Shown: positions 15,058 to 24,262 of the stretch, piece by piece | Position numbering within the stretch: position 1 is the stretch's first letter | How the letters are laid out: each line of letters begins with the position of its first letter | Assembly: GCA_003612485.1 (NCBI GenBank) | Contig: RAZA01000006.1 | Coordinates: forward strand, 124,001-188,000 | Reading direction: 5' to 3' | Origin: a bacterium D16-50 | GTDB taxonomy: Bacteria; Bacillota; Clostridia; Lachnospirales; Lachnospiraceae | DNA: 64,000 bases | The notes under the pieces: model-generated | Told to the model about the DNA's origin: nothing | What the model saw: only the letters and a program-made list of their open reading frames with translations | Databases searched by the model: none | Program-made: the position numbers and the translations under genes

Positions 15058-16020
15058 ATGGAGCTGGCATGGATTATTTTTCTGTTTCTCGTAGGCATCA
15101 TATTCATCGTGAAGGGGGGAGACTTCTTCGTGGATGCGGCGTCCTGGATCGCGGAGGTCAGCGGAATCCCTAAGCTGATCATAGGGGCCACAATCGTGAG
15201 TCTCGCCACTACCCTTCCGGAGCTGCTGGTCTCCGTCATGGCGGCGGTCAGAAAGAACGTGGACATGGCCATAGGCAATGCGGTGGGCAGCGTTACGGCC
15301 AATATCGGTCTGATTATGGCGATTTCCCTGATCTGTATGCCGGCGGTGATCAAGCGGGCAGACTATCTGATGAAATCCCTATTGATGCTGGCTGCCGCCG
15401 CTCTCATTGTAGCCTGCGGCTTCTTGGGAGAGACGGGAATCGGGATTTCCGCCGTGCTGATCGTTATATTCCTTGTGTTCCTCTGGGAGAATGTGACCTC
15501 TGCAAGGCGCTCCATGAGGCAGGGGCAGGAAGGGGAGAAGCGCAGGCTGAAGACCGGAAAGAAAGAGATCGGGATCAATATCGCCAAGTTTGTGGTGGGC
15601 GCTGTAGGCATTGTATGGGGAGCCGATCTGCTGGTGGACAACGGCAGCGCGCTGGCCGCCATGGCCGGTATTCCTGAGAGGGTCATCGGTGTGACCATCA
15701 TAGCCGTGGGAACGTCCCTGCCGGAGCTGATCACCACCATCACAGCCATCGTGAAGAAGCAGTCCTCCCTTTCCGTGGGAAATATTTTGGGAGCGAATAT
15801 CATCGATCTGTCCCTGATACTGCCTCTCAGCGCGCTGGTTTCAGGACAGGCCCTGCCCATTACGGAGACAGCGGCCCGGATCGATCTTCCGGCCTGTCTT
15901 TTGGTGGGCTGTATCGCCGTGATTCCTGCCATGATCTTCCAGAAATTTCAAAAATGGCAGGGAATCCTGATGCTGGCAGTGTATGGAGGGTATCTGTGCC
16001 TGACCTTGACGGCGCAGTGA
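15058..16020 (+). CDS. CaCA-family cation exchanger (probable Mn2+/Ca2+ exporter)
   Basis: The 320-residue protein has ten predicted membrane helices in two inverted halves. The alpha-repeat motifs are GATIVSLATTLPELLVS (about 41-57) and GVTIIAVGTSLPELITT (about 213-229), with the metal-liganding glutamates in both. A charged cytoplasmic loop (about 155-175) joins the halves. The family is the YrbG-type sodium/calcium exchanger. Because a manganese riboswitch precedes it, Mn2+ export in excess manganese is the most likely physiological role; that is inference from regulation. The ATG follows GAAAGGGGT. Confidence 0.9.
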   Translation: MELAWIIFLFLVGIIFIVKGGDFFVDAASWIAEVSGIPKLIIGATIVSLATTLPELLVSVMAAVRKNVDMAIGNAVGSVTANIGLIMAISLICMPAVIKRADYLMKSLLMLAAAALIVACGFLGETGIGISAVLIVIFLVFLWENVTSARRSMRQGQEGEKRRLKTGKKEIGINIAKFVVGAVGIVWGADLLVDNGSALAAMAGIPERVIGVTIIAVGTSLPELITTITAIVKKQSSLSVGNILGANIIDLSLILPLSALVSGQALPITETAARIDLPACLLVGCIAVIPAMIFQKFQKWQGILMLAVYGGYLCLTLTAQ

Positions 16021-16030
16021 TGTAATGAAG

Positions 16031-16063
16031 AAACGCCCCGGAGCAAATTGCCGGGGCGTTTTT
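16031..16063. terminator. Rho-independent terminator between convergent genes
   Basis: AAACGCCCCGG (16031-16041) pairs perfectly with CCGGGGCGTTT (16051-16061), followed by T residues on the plus strand and A residues upstream that serve the minus strand. It ends the exchanger gene and the convergent GGDEF gene. Confidence 0.9.
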
Positions 16064-16075
16064 GGACTCTTTTTT

Positions 16076-17002
16076 CTATTCTCCGGCCTTTTCCTGCAGC
16101 CATTCTTTCTTCTCGTCGCACCACAACACACGATTGCGGCCCAGCCTCTTGGCCTCGTAGAGCATGGAATCCGCCAGCTTTAAGTAATCGTCATAGATGT
16201 CCTCGTTCTTGGGAACCAGAGTGACGCCTCCGGCGCTGACGGTGACCCACTGGGATATGGGTGAGTTGTGGGGAATGTGAAGCTCCTCCACGGACTGGCG
16301 TATCTTTTTCAGGAACTCGAAGCAGGAAGCGGCATTGTTGCCTATCAAAAGCGCAATGAATTCCTCCCCGCCGTACCGGGCAAAGAAATCCGTGGACCTT
16401 CTCAAGTGGAAGGAAACGGTTTTCGCCAGTGTGGAGATCACCTTGTCCCCGGCGGGATGGCCGTAAGTGTCGTTATATAGCTTGAAATGGTCGATATCAA
16501 ACATACAGATGGAGAAAGGGAGCTTGAGGCGGGTGGCCATGCGCCATTTTGCATGGCGCTCTTCCTCGTAGCACCGTCTGTTGGGGATGCCGGTGAGCTC
16601 ATCTATCATGGCCTGCTGCATGAACTGCATCCGATAATGATGCATGCGAATATGGTTGCCCACTCTGGCCTTGATGATGATAGGGCTGAAGGGCTTGGTA
16701 ATATAGTCCACTGCGCCCAGCAGAAGGCCCTTCTCCTCATGCTGAATGTCTGAAAGGCCGGTGATCAGGATTACGGGGACATGCTTGGTAAGGGGCATTT
16801 CCTTAAAGATCTTCAGCAGCTTGAAGCCGTCCATGTCCGGCAGAATCACGTCCAGCAGAATCAGGGAATAGGACCCGGAACCCGCCAAATCCAATCCGTC
16901 TGCGGCGGTATGGCAGATTTTAGTCTCATAATCGTCCTTCAAGATGGATTGCAGGTATTCTGCCTGCATAAGGCTGTCGTCAATGATCAATACTTTGTCC
17001 AA
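16076..17002 (-). CDS. Response-regulator diguanylate cyclase (REC-GGDEF)
   Basis: The 308-residue protein has a CheY-like receiver (DKVLIIDDS, phospho-Asp in LILLDVILPD at about D52, KPFSP) followed by a GGDEF domain with an intact active loop (RYGGEEF), DELTGIPNRR and the FDIDHFKLYNDTYGHPAGD substrate site. It should make cyclic di-GMP when phosphorylated, like PleD/WspR. The TTG start follows AGGAGG. It is 46 bp downstream of, and probably co-transcribed with, a large PAS-array protein, but no histidine kinase is encoded beside them. Confidence 0.93.
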   Translation of the reverse strand: MDKVLIIDDSLMQAEYLQSILKDDYETKICHTAADGLDLAGSGSYSLILLDVILPDMDGFKLLKIFKEMPLTKHVPVILITGLSDIQHEEKGLLLGAVDYITKPFSPIIIKARVGNHIRMHHYRMQFMQQAMIDELTGIPNRRCYEEERHAKWRMATRLKLPFSICMFDIDHFKLYNDTYGHPAGDKVISTLAKTVSFHLRRSTDFFARYGGEEFIALLIGNNAASCFEFLKKIRQSVEELHIPHNSPISQWVTVSAGGVTLVPKNEDIYDDYLKLADSMLYEAKRLGRNRVLWCDEKKEWLQEKAGE

Positions 17003-17048
17003 TGGGGGTTCCTCCTATTTGTTGTTCTTCGGTCCGCTTGCCTTGTTT

Positions 17049-18998
17049 CTATATGTTGTTTGTATTCTTTTTGGTTTCCGTGATATCCTGAGCCCAATAT
17101 ACCACTGTCTTTGGAATGTCGTCCTCTCCGATCTGGGCGACCACCGCCGTGGCCCGGATCCATCCGCATTCTTGTGTTTCGTCGTCCGGCAGCGTGCGGT
17201 ATTCCAGCGCGGTATAGGGATGCCACCACCGCAGGGTCCGGCGCCAGTTCTCCGGATTCATGATCCGCAGGTACTCCTCCCGATCCTCGGAATGAACGAA
17301 ATTTTCCGCATAGATCCGAAGGGCGGCTACGCAGTCCACTTCGGTGCCCAATATATCGCCCACCTTGCCCAGCTGAGTCACGGCCCGGAAGGTATCATGC
17401 TCTAAATCCACATAGTAGGTGGAGAAAAACAAGCTGCTCAAACTGCTGATGATGTAGGATCTGTCCTCCAGAGCCTGATGCTCCGCCGCCTGCCGGTTCT
17501 TTTCTCTGGTGATATCCTGACCGAGAATGTTCACCATCACGCCGTTCTCCTGCCGGGTATAGATCACATGCTGCTCTATCCATCGGACGGGATCGCCCTT
17601 CAGCCTATACTGACAGACTTCTTCCTGATAATCCTCGGTTGCGGCGCCTTTTTGCCGAAGATGTTCCAGAGACAGAAGGCTTCGGTATTTTTCCGCATCC
17701 TCCGGATGAATGTAGGACAAGGCGCATTGCACGTGGCTGTCATAATCGTCGATCAGCGTATTCTGGGGCTTTGTGGGCTTGCTCAGGATGACGCGTTCGC
17801 ATTGGCCGGTTTCCAGATTTACGGTGTTCATGATGCTGAAACGGGATTTGAGGATGGCAGCCATCTGCATATCCCGCTGGGAATGAGCCAGCTCCTGACG
17901 CATTCTCTGATCTACATCCCGGAAGGCCAGAACGGCATAGCTGGTCTGCTCATGCTCCCGGCCGAGGGTGGCGGTGGCGGCAATATAGCGGTAGTCGTCG
18001 CCGTTTTTCTGCTGGCACAAAAATTCCTCCTTCTGAAGGCCCAATTCCTTGGAGCGGCGAAGCCCGTCCAGAGAGAAGCGTTCCAGAAATTCCTCCTGAT
18101 AAGCGCTGTGAAGTTCTTTTTTGATCCGTGAGCATACCGTGTCCCAGAGAAGTATCTTGGAAGACAACCCATCCTGCATGGCATCGTTTTCCCGCACGGC
18201 TTTCGCCGCGCCGGTATTGAGATCTACGGTGTAGATGCTGAAGCTCTGTTCTCCCAGCGAATAGATGATCTCACGATTGCGTATGTTGATTTCCTCCCGT
18301 TCCAGTCCCTCCCTCAGCACATCATGTACATCGCGAACGCAGATCAGGGCTTTCAGGCTGCCGGTGGTGTATCCGAACCCCGGCATGATCTCTATCAGGT
18401 TCCATCGGAAGAGATTTCCTACCCGGCGTCGATAGATACAAGTCTGGGCGGTGCTGTTGGTGCCCAAGACGTCTTGGAGATGCTCCAGACGGACAAAGGA
18501 GACAAAGCGTTTTTGGTCGTCAGGATGAATGGAGCCGTCCTCAGCCAGCCGGGCCAGCTGTCTGGAAATGTTCTCTCCGGAGGGCGGAAAGCTGTCGGGC
18601 TCCGTTTTCAGGGCCTTGTAGGCACCCTGATTCAGATCGACCTGAATAATCTTCCGGTATGTATAGCCGGCCACCTCTACGCGGGGCATCACGGCGATCA
18701 CGAAAGCGGGAATGCTGCCCTTCCACATCATTCTGGCCGCCACCAGATCCACTACGCCCCCGAAGGCCTCATTGTAGCTGACGGAACGGCTTTCTTGCTG
18801 TCCTTTTATGGTTAAAAGGGGGCAATTTTCGCAGGAGCCGGACCACACATCATGGCAGGCTATCCCCAGCCGGACCTCAGGAGACATCTTCTCAACCCAT
18901 TTGTTGTAGTATAATATGCTGTGATCTGCCTCTTGTATGACGTAAATGCCTACTCCGGACACGGCGTCCAGAATTGTTTCATATGCTATGCTTTCCAC
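17049..18998 (-). CDS. Multi-PAS sensor protein without an output domain
   Basis: The 649-residue soluble protein begins with a PAS domain carrying a CxxCP motif (C48, C56, C59 in HDVWSGSCENCP), seen in PAS domains of Clostridial GGDEF proteins. Four more PAS-like units follow, each marked by a VDL-x-x-G beta-hairpin (QVDLNQG, TVDLNTG, TVNLETG, YVDLEHD) and most ending with an aspartate-rich exit (VRDVHD, FRDVDQ, GQDITRE). The last unit stops at QDITETKK, exactly where a GGDEF or kinase domain usually begins. No signal peptide or membrane helix. The GTG start follows GGGAGG. It probably passes information to the neighbouring REC-GGDEF protein by contact or through an unlinked kinase. Confidence 0.8.
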   Translation of the reverse strand: MESIAYETILDAVSGVGIYVIQEADHSILYYNKWVEKMSPEVRLGIACHDVWSGSCENCPLLTIKGQQESRSVSYNEAFGGVVDLVAARMMWKGSIPAFVIAVMPRVEVAGYTYRKIIQVDLNQGAYKALKTEPDSFPPSGENISRQLARLAEDGSIHPDDQKRFVSFVRLEHLQDVLGTNSTAQTCIYRRRVGNLFRWNLIEIMPGFGYTTGSLKALICVRDVHDVLREGLEREEINIRNREIIYSLGEQSFSIYTVDLNTGAAKAVRENDAMQDGLSSKILLWDTVCSRIKKELHSAYQEEFLERFSLDGLRRSKELGLQKEEFLCQQKNGDDYRYIAATATLGREHEQTSYAVLAFRDVDQRMRQELAHSQRDMQMAAILKSRFSIMNTVNLETGQCERVILSKPTKPQNTLIDDYDSHVQCALSYIHPEDAEKYRSLLSLEHLRQKGAATEDYQEEVCQYRLKGDPVRWIEQHVIYTRQENGVMVNILGQDITREKNRQAAEHQALEDRSYIISSLSSLFFSTYYVDLEHDTFRAVTQLGKVGDILGTEVDCVAALRIYAENFVHSEDREEYLRIMNPENWRRTLRWWHPYTALEYRTLPDDETQECGWIRATAVVAQIGEDDIPKTVVYWAQDITETKKNTNNI

Positions 18999-19085
18999 AA
19001 GCTGCCTCCCGTTCCGGAGCCATGTCGATCGGTCCGGTTTTTTATTATGATATGTCAGAATGGCCGGCGGCGTTCCGGGCGGAAA

Positions 19086-21194
19086 TCAATCTCTGGAAGT
19101 GATGACCATAATGCTGCTGTCTTCCGGAAGGGTTTCCAGTATCGTGTTTCCCGGGCACCATACGGTCTGAAAGTCAGGCAGGGAAGCCAAAGGCTTCAAG
19201 CTGGTCACATTGTTGTCCGTGATGTCCAGATACTGCAGCTTGGGAAGGTTTTCCACGAATGATATGCTGTCGATTTCCGTGGCTTCCAGATACAGATCTG
19301 TGAGATTGGGAAAATGGCCGAACATGTCATAATGCTCGGAAAGCTTCACGGTCTGTCTGTTCCAGCCGTCATAATCGTCTGCGCCGGCATCCGAGATGGC
19401 CACCTTGTCCAGCAGCAGACATTGAAGGGTCTCGTTGACGGGCAGGGTGTCGAAATTCAGCGCAATGCGGCAGTCGGTGAGGTTTAGGTAATATAGGGTG
19501 GGAATGCCGAATATTTCGTTTACGCTGCCAAAGATGTCGGTGCCGGTCAAGTCCAGCGCTTCCAGCTTGGGAAGTCTGGTCAGAGGCTCCAGAGACTCTG
19601 TGGCGGAGTTGAAGTCGTGGATCTCAAGGGTGGTGAGCTCCTGCATGGCGGTGATAGCCTCCAGCTCCCAGCCGGCGCAGCCCTCCAGACAGAGATAGGT
19701 CACATTGGGGGCATTCCTTAAAAGAGACAAGTCATTTGCATATTTTAAGGTCAGCCAATTCAGGCTGCCCAGATTCTGGAAGGAGGGCATCTCTTCACTG
19801 TAGTTCAGCTCCAAAGTCAGGTCAGTGAGGCCGGGCAGCGTGTCCAGACCTGTAAAATCCTCTATGCGATAGTTTCCGGTCAGGTGCAAAGCAGTGATTT
19901 TGGGACAGTCGGCCAAGGCGTCCAGATTGGGGATCAGGCTGTCTGCAATGGTCAGGCTGGTGAGGTCCGGCATATTGCTGATAAAGTCGATGGTTTTGAG
20001 CTGTACCGAGTCGATGGAGAGCTCCTGCAGCTGGGTCAGATCCATAAGGGGGCTGAAGTCCGTGAGCTTATTGCAGCCCGTCAGGGACAGTCCCAACAGA
20101 TTTGGCAGCTGGGATAGGGCGGAAATATCCTCAAGAGAGCCGTATTCCACGGAAAGGTACTGCAGGCTGGGGAAGGCGTCGATTCCCTCAAGGGAATCGC
20201 TGAAGAGAGAATCCTCCGTGCCCAAAGCCTGAATCTTCTCCGGATTCGGCAGAATCTCCAGATAGTCCCGGATGCTGTTTTCGGCATAAATCACCTGCAG
20301 GTTATACAGTCCGTCCAGATCGCCTTTGGATAAGTCGTCGTCGATGGAAAGAAATTCCAGACCGGTGAAGCAGGACAGATCAGAATACTTTCTCCCCATG
20401 TCGCTTTCATAGGTCAGGGTCAGAGTCTCCCCGTAATCCAGCTGATAGTAGATCGCCTTTTCTTCCCGATCGATTTCAAGGGCCGTGAGCCGGGCATACT
20501 CCTCGGCGGAGATTGCACGGTAGTCTTTTTCCCAGATAACTTGGGCAAGCGCCTGAAAAAAGAGGGATTCCGGCTGGCGGCCTGAGGAGACGGCATCTCC
20601 GGAGCCGTCATCGGAGGGAGACTGTCCTTCCTGAGACGGGTCGTATAAACTTGAGGCCGCCAAAGGGAGATCGGGGGAAGGCTCGTAGGAGTCAAAATGG
20701 TCTCCGGAGAAGAGGCTGCCGATATAGTCGATGGAAGCGTCGACTCCGTAGTATACCACGAAATAAACCGCCACCGATACTATCACGGACACTGCGGCCC
20801 CGCCCAGAATCCCCCAAAATTGCTTTGTCTTGGAGGGAGACTTTTGAGCGGTCTGTCCGGCGTTGGTCTGACTGGCGCGATATTGTCCGGCATTGGATTG
20901 TCCGGTACGGTATTGCCCGGCGTTGGACTGACTGGTGCGATATTGCCCGGCATTGGATTGGCCGGTACGGTATTGCCCGGCGTTGGACTGTCCAGTACCG
21001 TACTGTCCGGCATTGTACTGACTGGTGCGATATTGCCCGGTATTGGACTGCCCGGCACTGTACTGGTCGCTGCTGTAGTTGGTCTGCTGGTCGGCAGTCC
21101 TATAATAGTAACCGCAGCTTTTGCAGGTCAATCTTCCGTTTATCATTTTCAATTTCGTACTGCACATGGGGCATTTCTGTTTTTCGCCGGCCAT
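19086..21194 (-). CDS. Membrane-anchored zinc-ribbon / repeat-linker / leucine-rich-repeat protein
   Basis: The 702-residue protein has an N-terminal zinc ribbon (C8-C11 and C24-C27), then about 80 residues of a ten-residue Gln/Gly/Tyr/Asn/Ser repeat (unit like SNAGQYRTGQ), one membrane helix (about 124-148), a Ser/Asp-rich stretch and, from about 270, at least a dozen LRRs of the SDS22/internalin-like kind (LPNLLGLSLTGC, MPDLTSLTIADS, LPKLQYLDITDNN). This predicts cytoplasmic ribbon and linker with LRRs outside. The ATG at 21194 follows GGGAGG and lies downstream of a good promoter; the TTG at 21257 would overlap the -10. Function is unknown; the LRR part suggests protein binding. Confidence 0.8.
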   Translation of the reverse strand: MAGEKQKCPMCSTKLKMINGRLTCKSCGYYYRTADQQTNYSSDQYSAGQSNTGQYRTSQYNAGQYGTGQSNAGQYRTGQSNAGQYRTSQSNAGQYRTGQSNAGQYRASQTNAGQTAQKSPSKTKQFWGILGGAAVSVIVSVAVYFVVYYGVDASIDYIGSLFSGDHFDSYEPSPDLPLAASSLYDPSQEGQSPSDDGSGDAVSSGRQPESLFFQALAQVIWEKDYRAISAEEYARLTALEIDREEKAIYYQLDYGETLTLTYESDMGRKYSDLSCFTGLEFLSIDDDLSKGDLDGLYNLQVIYAENSIRDYLEILPNPEKIQALGTEDSLFSDSLEGIDAFPSLQYLSVEYGSLEDISALSQLPNLLGLSLTGCNKLTDFSPLMDLTQLQELSIDSVQLKTIDFISNMPDLTSLTIADSLIPNLDALADCPKITALHLTGNYRIEDFTGLDTLPGLTDLTLELNYSEEMPSFQNLGSLNWLTLKYANDLSLLRNAPNVTYLCLEGCAGWELEAITAMQELTTLEIHDFNSATESLEPLTRLPKLEALDLTGTDIFGSVNEIFGIPTLYYLNLTDCRIALNFDTLPVNETLQCLLLDKVAISDAGADDYDGWNRQTVKLSEHYDMFGHFPNLTDLYLEATEIDSISFVENLPKLQYLDITDNNVTSLKPLASLPDFQTVWCPGNTILETLPEDSSIMVITSRD
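20851..21064 (-). repeat. 30-bp tandem repeats encoding the Gln/Gly/Tyr linker
   Basis: About seven imperfect copies of a 30-base unit (ten codons) lie head to tail in frame. Variation among copies is mostly at the residue after QY and QS. Such an array is prone to change in copy number. Confidence 0.85.
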
Positions 21195-21248
21195 AGTTCC
21201 TCCCGTCCCGCCGTTTTCGGCAGCGTTTGCTTTACGTTTCTTCCAATA

Positions 21249-21277
21249 ATTATACAATTAAACCTTCCGCATTTCAA
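21249..21277 (-). promoter_or_regulatory. Sigma-A promoter of the LRR gene
   Basis: On the minus strand TTGAAA (21272-21277) and TATAAT (21249-21254) are 17 bp apart. The start would be near 21242, upstream of the ATG at 21194. Confidence 0.65.
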
Positions 21278-21383
21278 GGATGGCGGGCGGAAAAGTTGTG
21301 AAATCAATACATGGCAATACATGTTCAGGCAGTCAAAGACAAGGCTAAGGCTGACTTGGCCTGCACCGGAAGCGGAGAACGGA

Positions 21384-21412
21384 TTGACTGGAAGCGGATA
21401 AGGGGCTATAAT
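21384..21412 (+). promoter_or_regulatory. Sigma-A promoter of the DUF2264 gene
   Basis: TTGACT (21384-21389) and TATAAT (21407-21412) are 17 bp apart, placing the start about 48 bp before the ATG at 21467 and supporting that start over the upstream codon at 21311. Confidence 0.65.
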
Positions 21413-21466
21413 TTTTCTAATGGGCAGAAAGGGAACTTTGGGGAAGCACACAGAAGGAGCAGGAGT

Positions 21467-23710
21467 ATGAGATTTGAGCCAAAGACTTATGATTATGAGC
21501 TGAGCCCTTATACGGGACTTACCAGAGAGAGCTGGGTGGAGGCCGGAAAGTATCTTCTGGAGGGGATTTTTCACAACATCAAGGACTTTCAGGATCCGGT
21601 AGTCATGCCGCGGAAGGAGACGGAGATTACATATCCCCATCTCTGGGCGTCCCAGAAGATTCAGGCCACCCAGAGAAGGGCGGAGGTGTTGGAGGGCCTG
21701 ACCCGCTCCTTCTTTATTGCGGCGCCCTTGATCAGCCATGAGCCGGAGCTTGAGATCTGCGGCTATTCCATGAGAGAATATTATAAGAATCAGATTCTTC
21801 GCGCGTGTACCAGAGGGGATGAGCTTTATGTGGGGACCTATGGGGATCAGCAGGAACTCACGGGACATGCGGATCCCTATAGGGCTTTTCAGCAGACCGT
21901 GGAAACCTGCGCGCTGGTGATCTGCCTATGGGTCAGCAAAAAGCAGATATGGGACTGCTGCACCAAGGCGGAGAGGGATGTGGTTGCAGAATTTCTGGAG
22001 GGCTATGCCCATGACGCCACGGTGCCCCAGAACTGGCGTCTTTTCAATATGCTGGACATGGCCTTTCTGAACATGGAGGGCTATCCCATCCGGAAGGAAG
22101 TGATGCGGGATCATGCTCAGGCCATATTAAACTACTATGCAGGGGACGGCTGGTATCGGGACGGCCATTCCTTTGACTATTATTCCTGCTGGGCGTTCAA
22201 TGTGTACGCTCCCCTATGGAATCTCTGGTACGGGTATGAAAACGAACCCTATTTTGCCAAAAAGTTCGAGGAGCATTCCAACAAGCTTATGGAGACCTAC
22301 GGGGACTTTTTCGATAGGGACGGCTGGACGAACATGTGGGGTCGGAGCAATATCTACCGCAATGCAGCTACCAGCGCCTTTGAGGGGAATCTGCTTCTGC
22401 GGGGCGCCAAGGCGGATCCGGGGCGGGCCAGACGGATTTCTTCGGGCTCGCTGATGCAGTTTCTGGGCCGGGAGGATTTCCTGCATCAGGGGGTTCCTAC
22501 TCTGGGATTTTACGGACAGTTTTCGCCGCTGGTACAAGGGTATTCCTGCGCGGAGTCGCCCTTCTGGCTGGGCAAGGCGTTTCTTTGCCTGCACCTGCCT
22601 GCGGATCACCCCTTCTGGACGGCCAAGGAGAACAACGGAACTTGGGAGGAGCTGAAGCCGCGGGAGGTGAAGGTGACCTGCTTAAACGGCCCAGCGCTGT
22701 GCTTTTCCAACCATGAGGCAAACGGAGAGACCGTTCTGCGCACGGGGAAGGTGGTGAAGGGGGCCGGAGATGTCCATGGCATGTGGAGCTATTCCAAGCT
22801 CTGCTACAATACCAAATATCCTTGGGAGGCGGGGCCTCAGATTCCGGAGGACGGGCCGGATGAGAAGGCCCAGCGGAAGGAGGGACCGGATGAGAAGGCC
22901 CGGTGGAAGGACGGGCCGGAGGGGAAGGCCCATGTGAAGCCGGCCTTTGGGGAGGAAAATGCGGGGAAGGGCTCGCCTGAATCCGGAGGGATGTCAGGAG
23001 AAGAAAATTCCGGGACGGAGCAGGAGAAACTGGTAGAGTCCCAGCAGTATGTGCTGAGGGATCATGTGTCCGGCAGGGCATCCAGAGCAAACGTGACCTT
23101 TTGGCATGGGGAGAGGGATGGTGTGCTGTACCGCAGACAGTTCTTCGGCTATGATTTAAGCAAGGAGAGCCATTGGGTGCAGGCCGTCAATCTGGCGGAT
23201 TTTCCGGTGTCCTATGGCATTGTGCGAGTGGATAGGCTTCGGCTGTTCCGGGGCATGGTGACTCTGACACTGGGCGCTTACGGTTTTCCCGACAATGGCA
23301 CAGAGGTGATATGGAAGACCTGCGGTTTTGCAAAGGCCGTGGTTCTAAAGGGCAGGGACGCCGTAGGCCGGGAGAAACAGATGGCAATGACCGTATACGA
23401 CGGCTGGGCGGATCTGAGGCTGCTGCACAGCCGGGGGACGAATCCGGATTCCGAAAGATCCCTTCTGCCCTACGCGGTCATGAGAAGGCAGAAGCAGTAC
23501 GGCGGCTTCGAGCCCTATGTGCTGATCTCTCAGGTTATTACGAAGGAAAGCCATGAGGATTTTGCGGAGGAGGAGATTTTTCCGGTGAGTCAGGTGATCT
23601 ATACCGACCCTGAGGGCTGCGGAAGCTATGGGCCGGTGGTTTTAAAGCTGCGGGACGGCACTGTGAAGAGAGTGGACTATGAGGGCATGGAGGGAAGGCT
23701 GGAACTGTAG
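21467..23710 (+). CDS. DUF2264-family protein
   Basis: The 747-residue protein matches the DUF2264 pattern: TGLTRESWVEAGKYLLEGIF near the start, an alpha-helical barrel-like first half with conserved aromatic stretches (NWRLFNMLDMAFL, GDGWYRDGHSFDYYSCWAF, DRDGWTNMWGRSNIYR) and a beta-rich second half. The family often accompanies polysaccharide and especially rhamnogalacturonan utilisation genes, but its biochemistry is not firmly known to me. Residues about 455-525 are a Gly/Pro/Glu/Lys-rich repeat (GPDEKA-type units) that looks like an inserted linker between the two halves. The ATG follows AAGGAG. A GH28-like gene lies convergent downstream. Confidence 0.8.
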   Translation: MRFEPKTYDYELSPYTGLTRESWVEAGKYLLEGIFHNIKDFQDPVVMPRKETEITYPHLWASQKIQATQRRAEVLEGLTRSFFIAAPLISHEPELEICGYSMREYYKNQILRACTRGDELYVGTYGDQQELTGHADPYRAFQQTVETCALVICLWVSKKQIWDCCTKAERDVVAEFLEGYAHDATVPQNWRLFNMLDMAFLNMEGYPIRKEVMRDHAQAILNYYAGDGWYRDGHSFDYYSCWAFNVYAPLWNLWYGYENEPYFAKKFEEHSNKLMETYGDFFDRDGWTNMWGRSNIYRNAATSAFEGNLLLRGAKADPGRARRISSGSLMQFLGREDFLHQGVPTLGFYGQFSPLVQGYSCAESPFWLGKAFLCLHLPADHPFWTAKENNGTWEELKPREVKVTCLNGPALCFSNHEANGETVLRTGKVVKGAGDVHGMWSYSKLCYNTKYPWEAGPQIPEDGPDEKAQRKEGPDEKARWKDGPEGKAHVKPAFGEENAGKGSPESGGMSGEENSGTEQEKLVESQQYVLRDHVSGRASRANVTFWHGERDGVLYRRQFFGYDLSKESHWVQAVNLADFPVSYGIVRVDRLRLFRGMVTLTLGAYGFPDNGTEVIWKTCGFAKAVVLKGRDAVGREKQMAMTVYDGWADLRLLHSRGTNPDSERSLLPYAVMRRQKQYGGFEPYVLISQVITKESHEDFAEEEIFPVSQVIYTDPEGCGSYGPVVLKLRDGTVKRVDYEGMEGRLEL

Positions 23711-23771
23711 CGTCTTAAGCCCGGTAAGGGGCTTTGTTTGGATCGGAAGGCTAAACATGCAGGAGGCAGAC

Positions 23772-24254
23772 ATGGAAAGAGATGACATAAAGCGGGACAC
23801 GGATTATAGTCTCCTTTTGGAGCAGCTGGAGGCGCTGACGGAAGGGGAGCGGGATACCATTGCCAATCTGGCAAATGCATCCGGGGCGCTGAGCATGAAT
23901 TTGGCGGATGTGAACTGGGTGGGCTTTTATCTGATGCGGGAGGAACAGCTGGTGCTGGGACCCTTTCAGGGAAAACCTGCTTGCCGCCGCATTGCGCTGG
24001 GAAAGGGGGTCTGCGGGACTGCCGCCGCCACGGGCCGAACTCAGCTGGTGGAGGACGTGCATGCTTTTCCGGGGCATATCGCCTGCGACGGCGCCTCCAA
24101 CTCGGAGATCGTGGTTCCCGTTTATCATGAGGGGAGGCTTGTTGCAGTGCTGGACATAGACAGTCCTCTTTTTGGGCGCTTTGGGCAAAGAGACAAGGAG
24201 GGACTGGAAGACTGCGCCGCCCTGCTGGGGCGGCGCTGCAATTGGAAAATCTGA
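23772..24254 (+). CDS. msrC: GAF-domain free methionine-(R)-sulfoxide reductase
   Basis: The 160-residue protein is a single GAF domain of the fRMsr type: LANASGALSMNL, VNWVGFYLM, GPFQGKPACRRI, GKGVCGTA, HIACDGASNSEIVVPV and LDIDSP. The three cysteines (in PACRR, GVCGT and IACDG) match those used for catalysis and resolution. It reduces free methionine-R-sulfoxide, an oxidative-damage repair role. The ATG at 23772 follows AGGAGG. It lies 60 bp after the DUF2264 gene and may share its transcript, and is tail to tail with the GH28-like gene. Confidence 0.9.
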   Translation: MERDDIKRDTDYSLLLEQLEALTEGERDTIANLANASGALSMNLADVNWVGFYLMREEQLVLGPFQGKPACRRIALGKGVCGTAAATGRTQLVEDVHAFPGHIACDGASNSEIVVPVYHEGRLVAVLDIDSPLFGRFGQRDKEGLEDCAALLGRRCNWKI

Positions 24255-24262
24255 AGAAGGGG

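Noticed and set aside
20851..21064. Possible CRISPR-like array (regular 30-bp repeats)
   Set aside because: Units are contiguous with no unique spacers and are in frame within a coding sequence; no cas genes nearby.
20697..21401. 234-codon plus-strand frame with collagen-like hydrophobic repeats
   Set aside because: It is the antisense reading of the 30-bp linker repeats of the LRR gene; no ribosome binding site, and the minus-strand gene has a promoter and folded domains.
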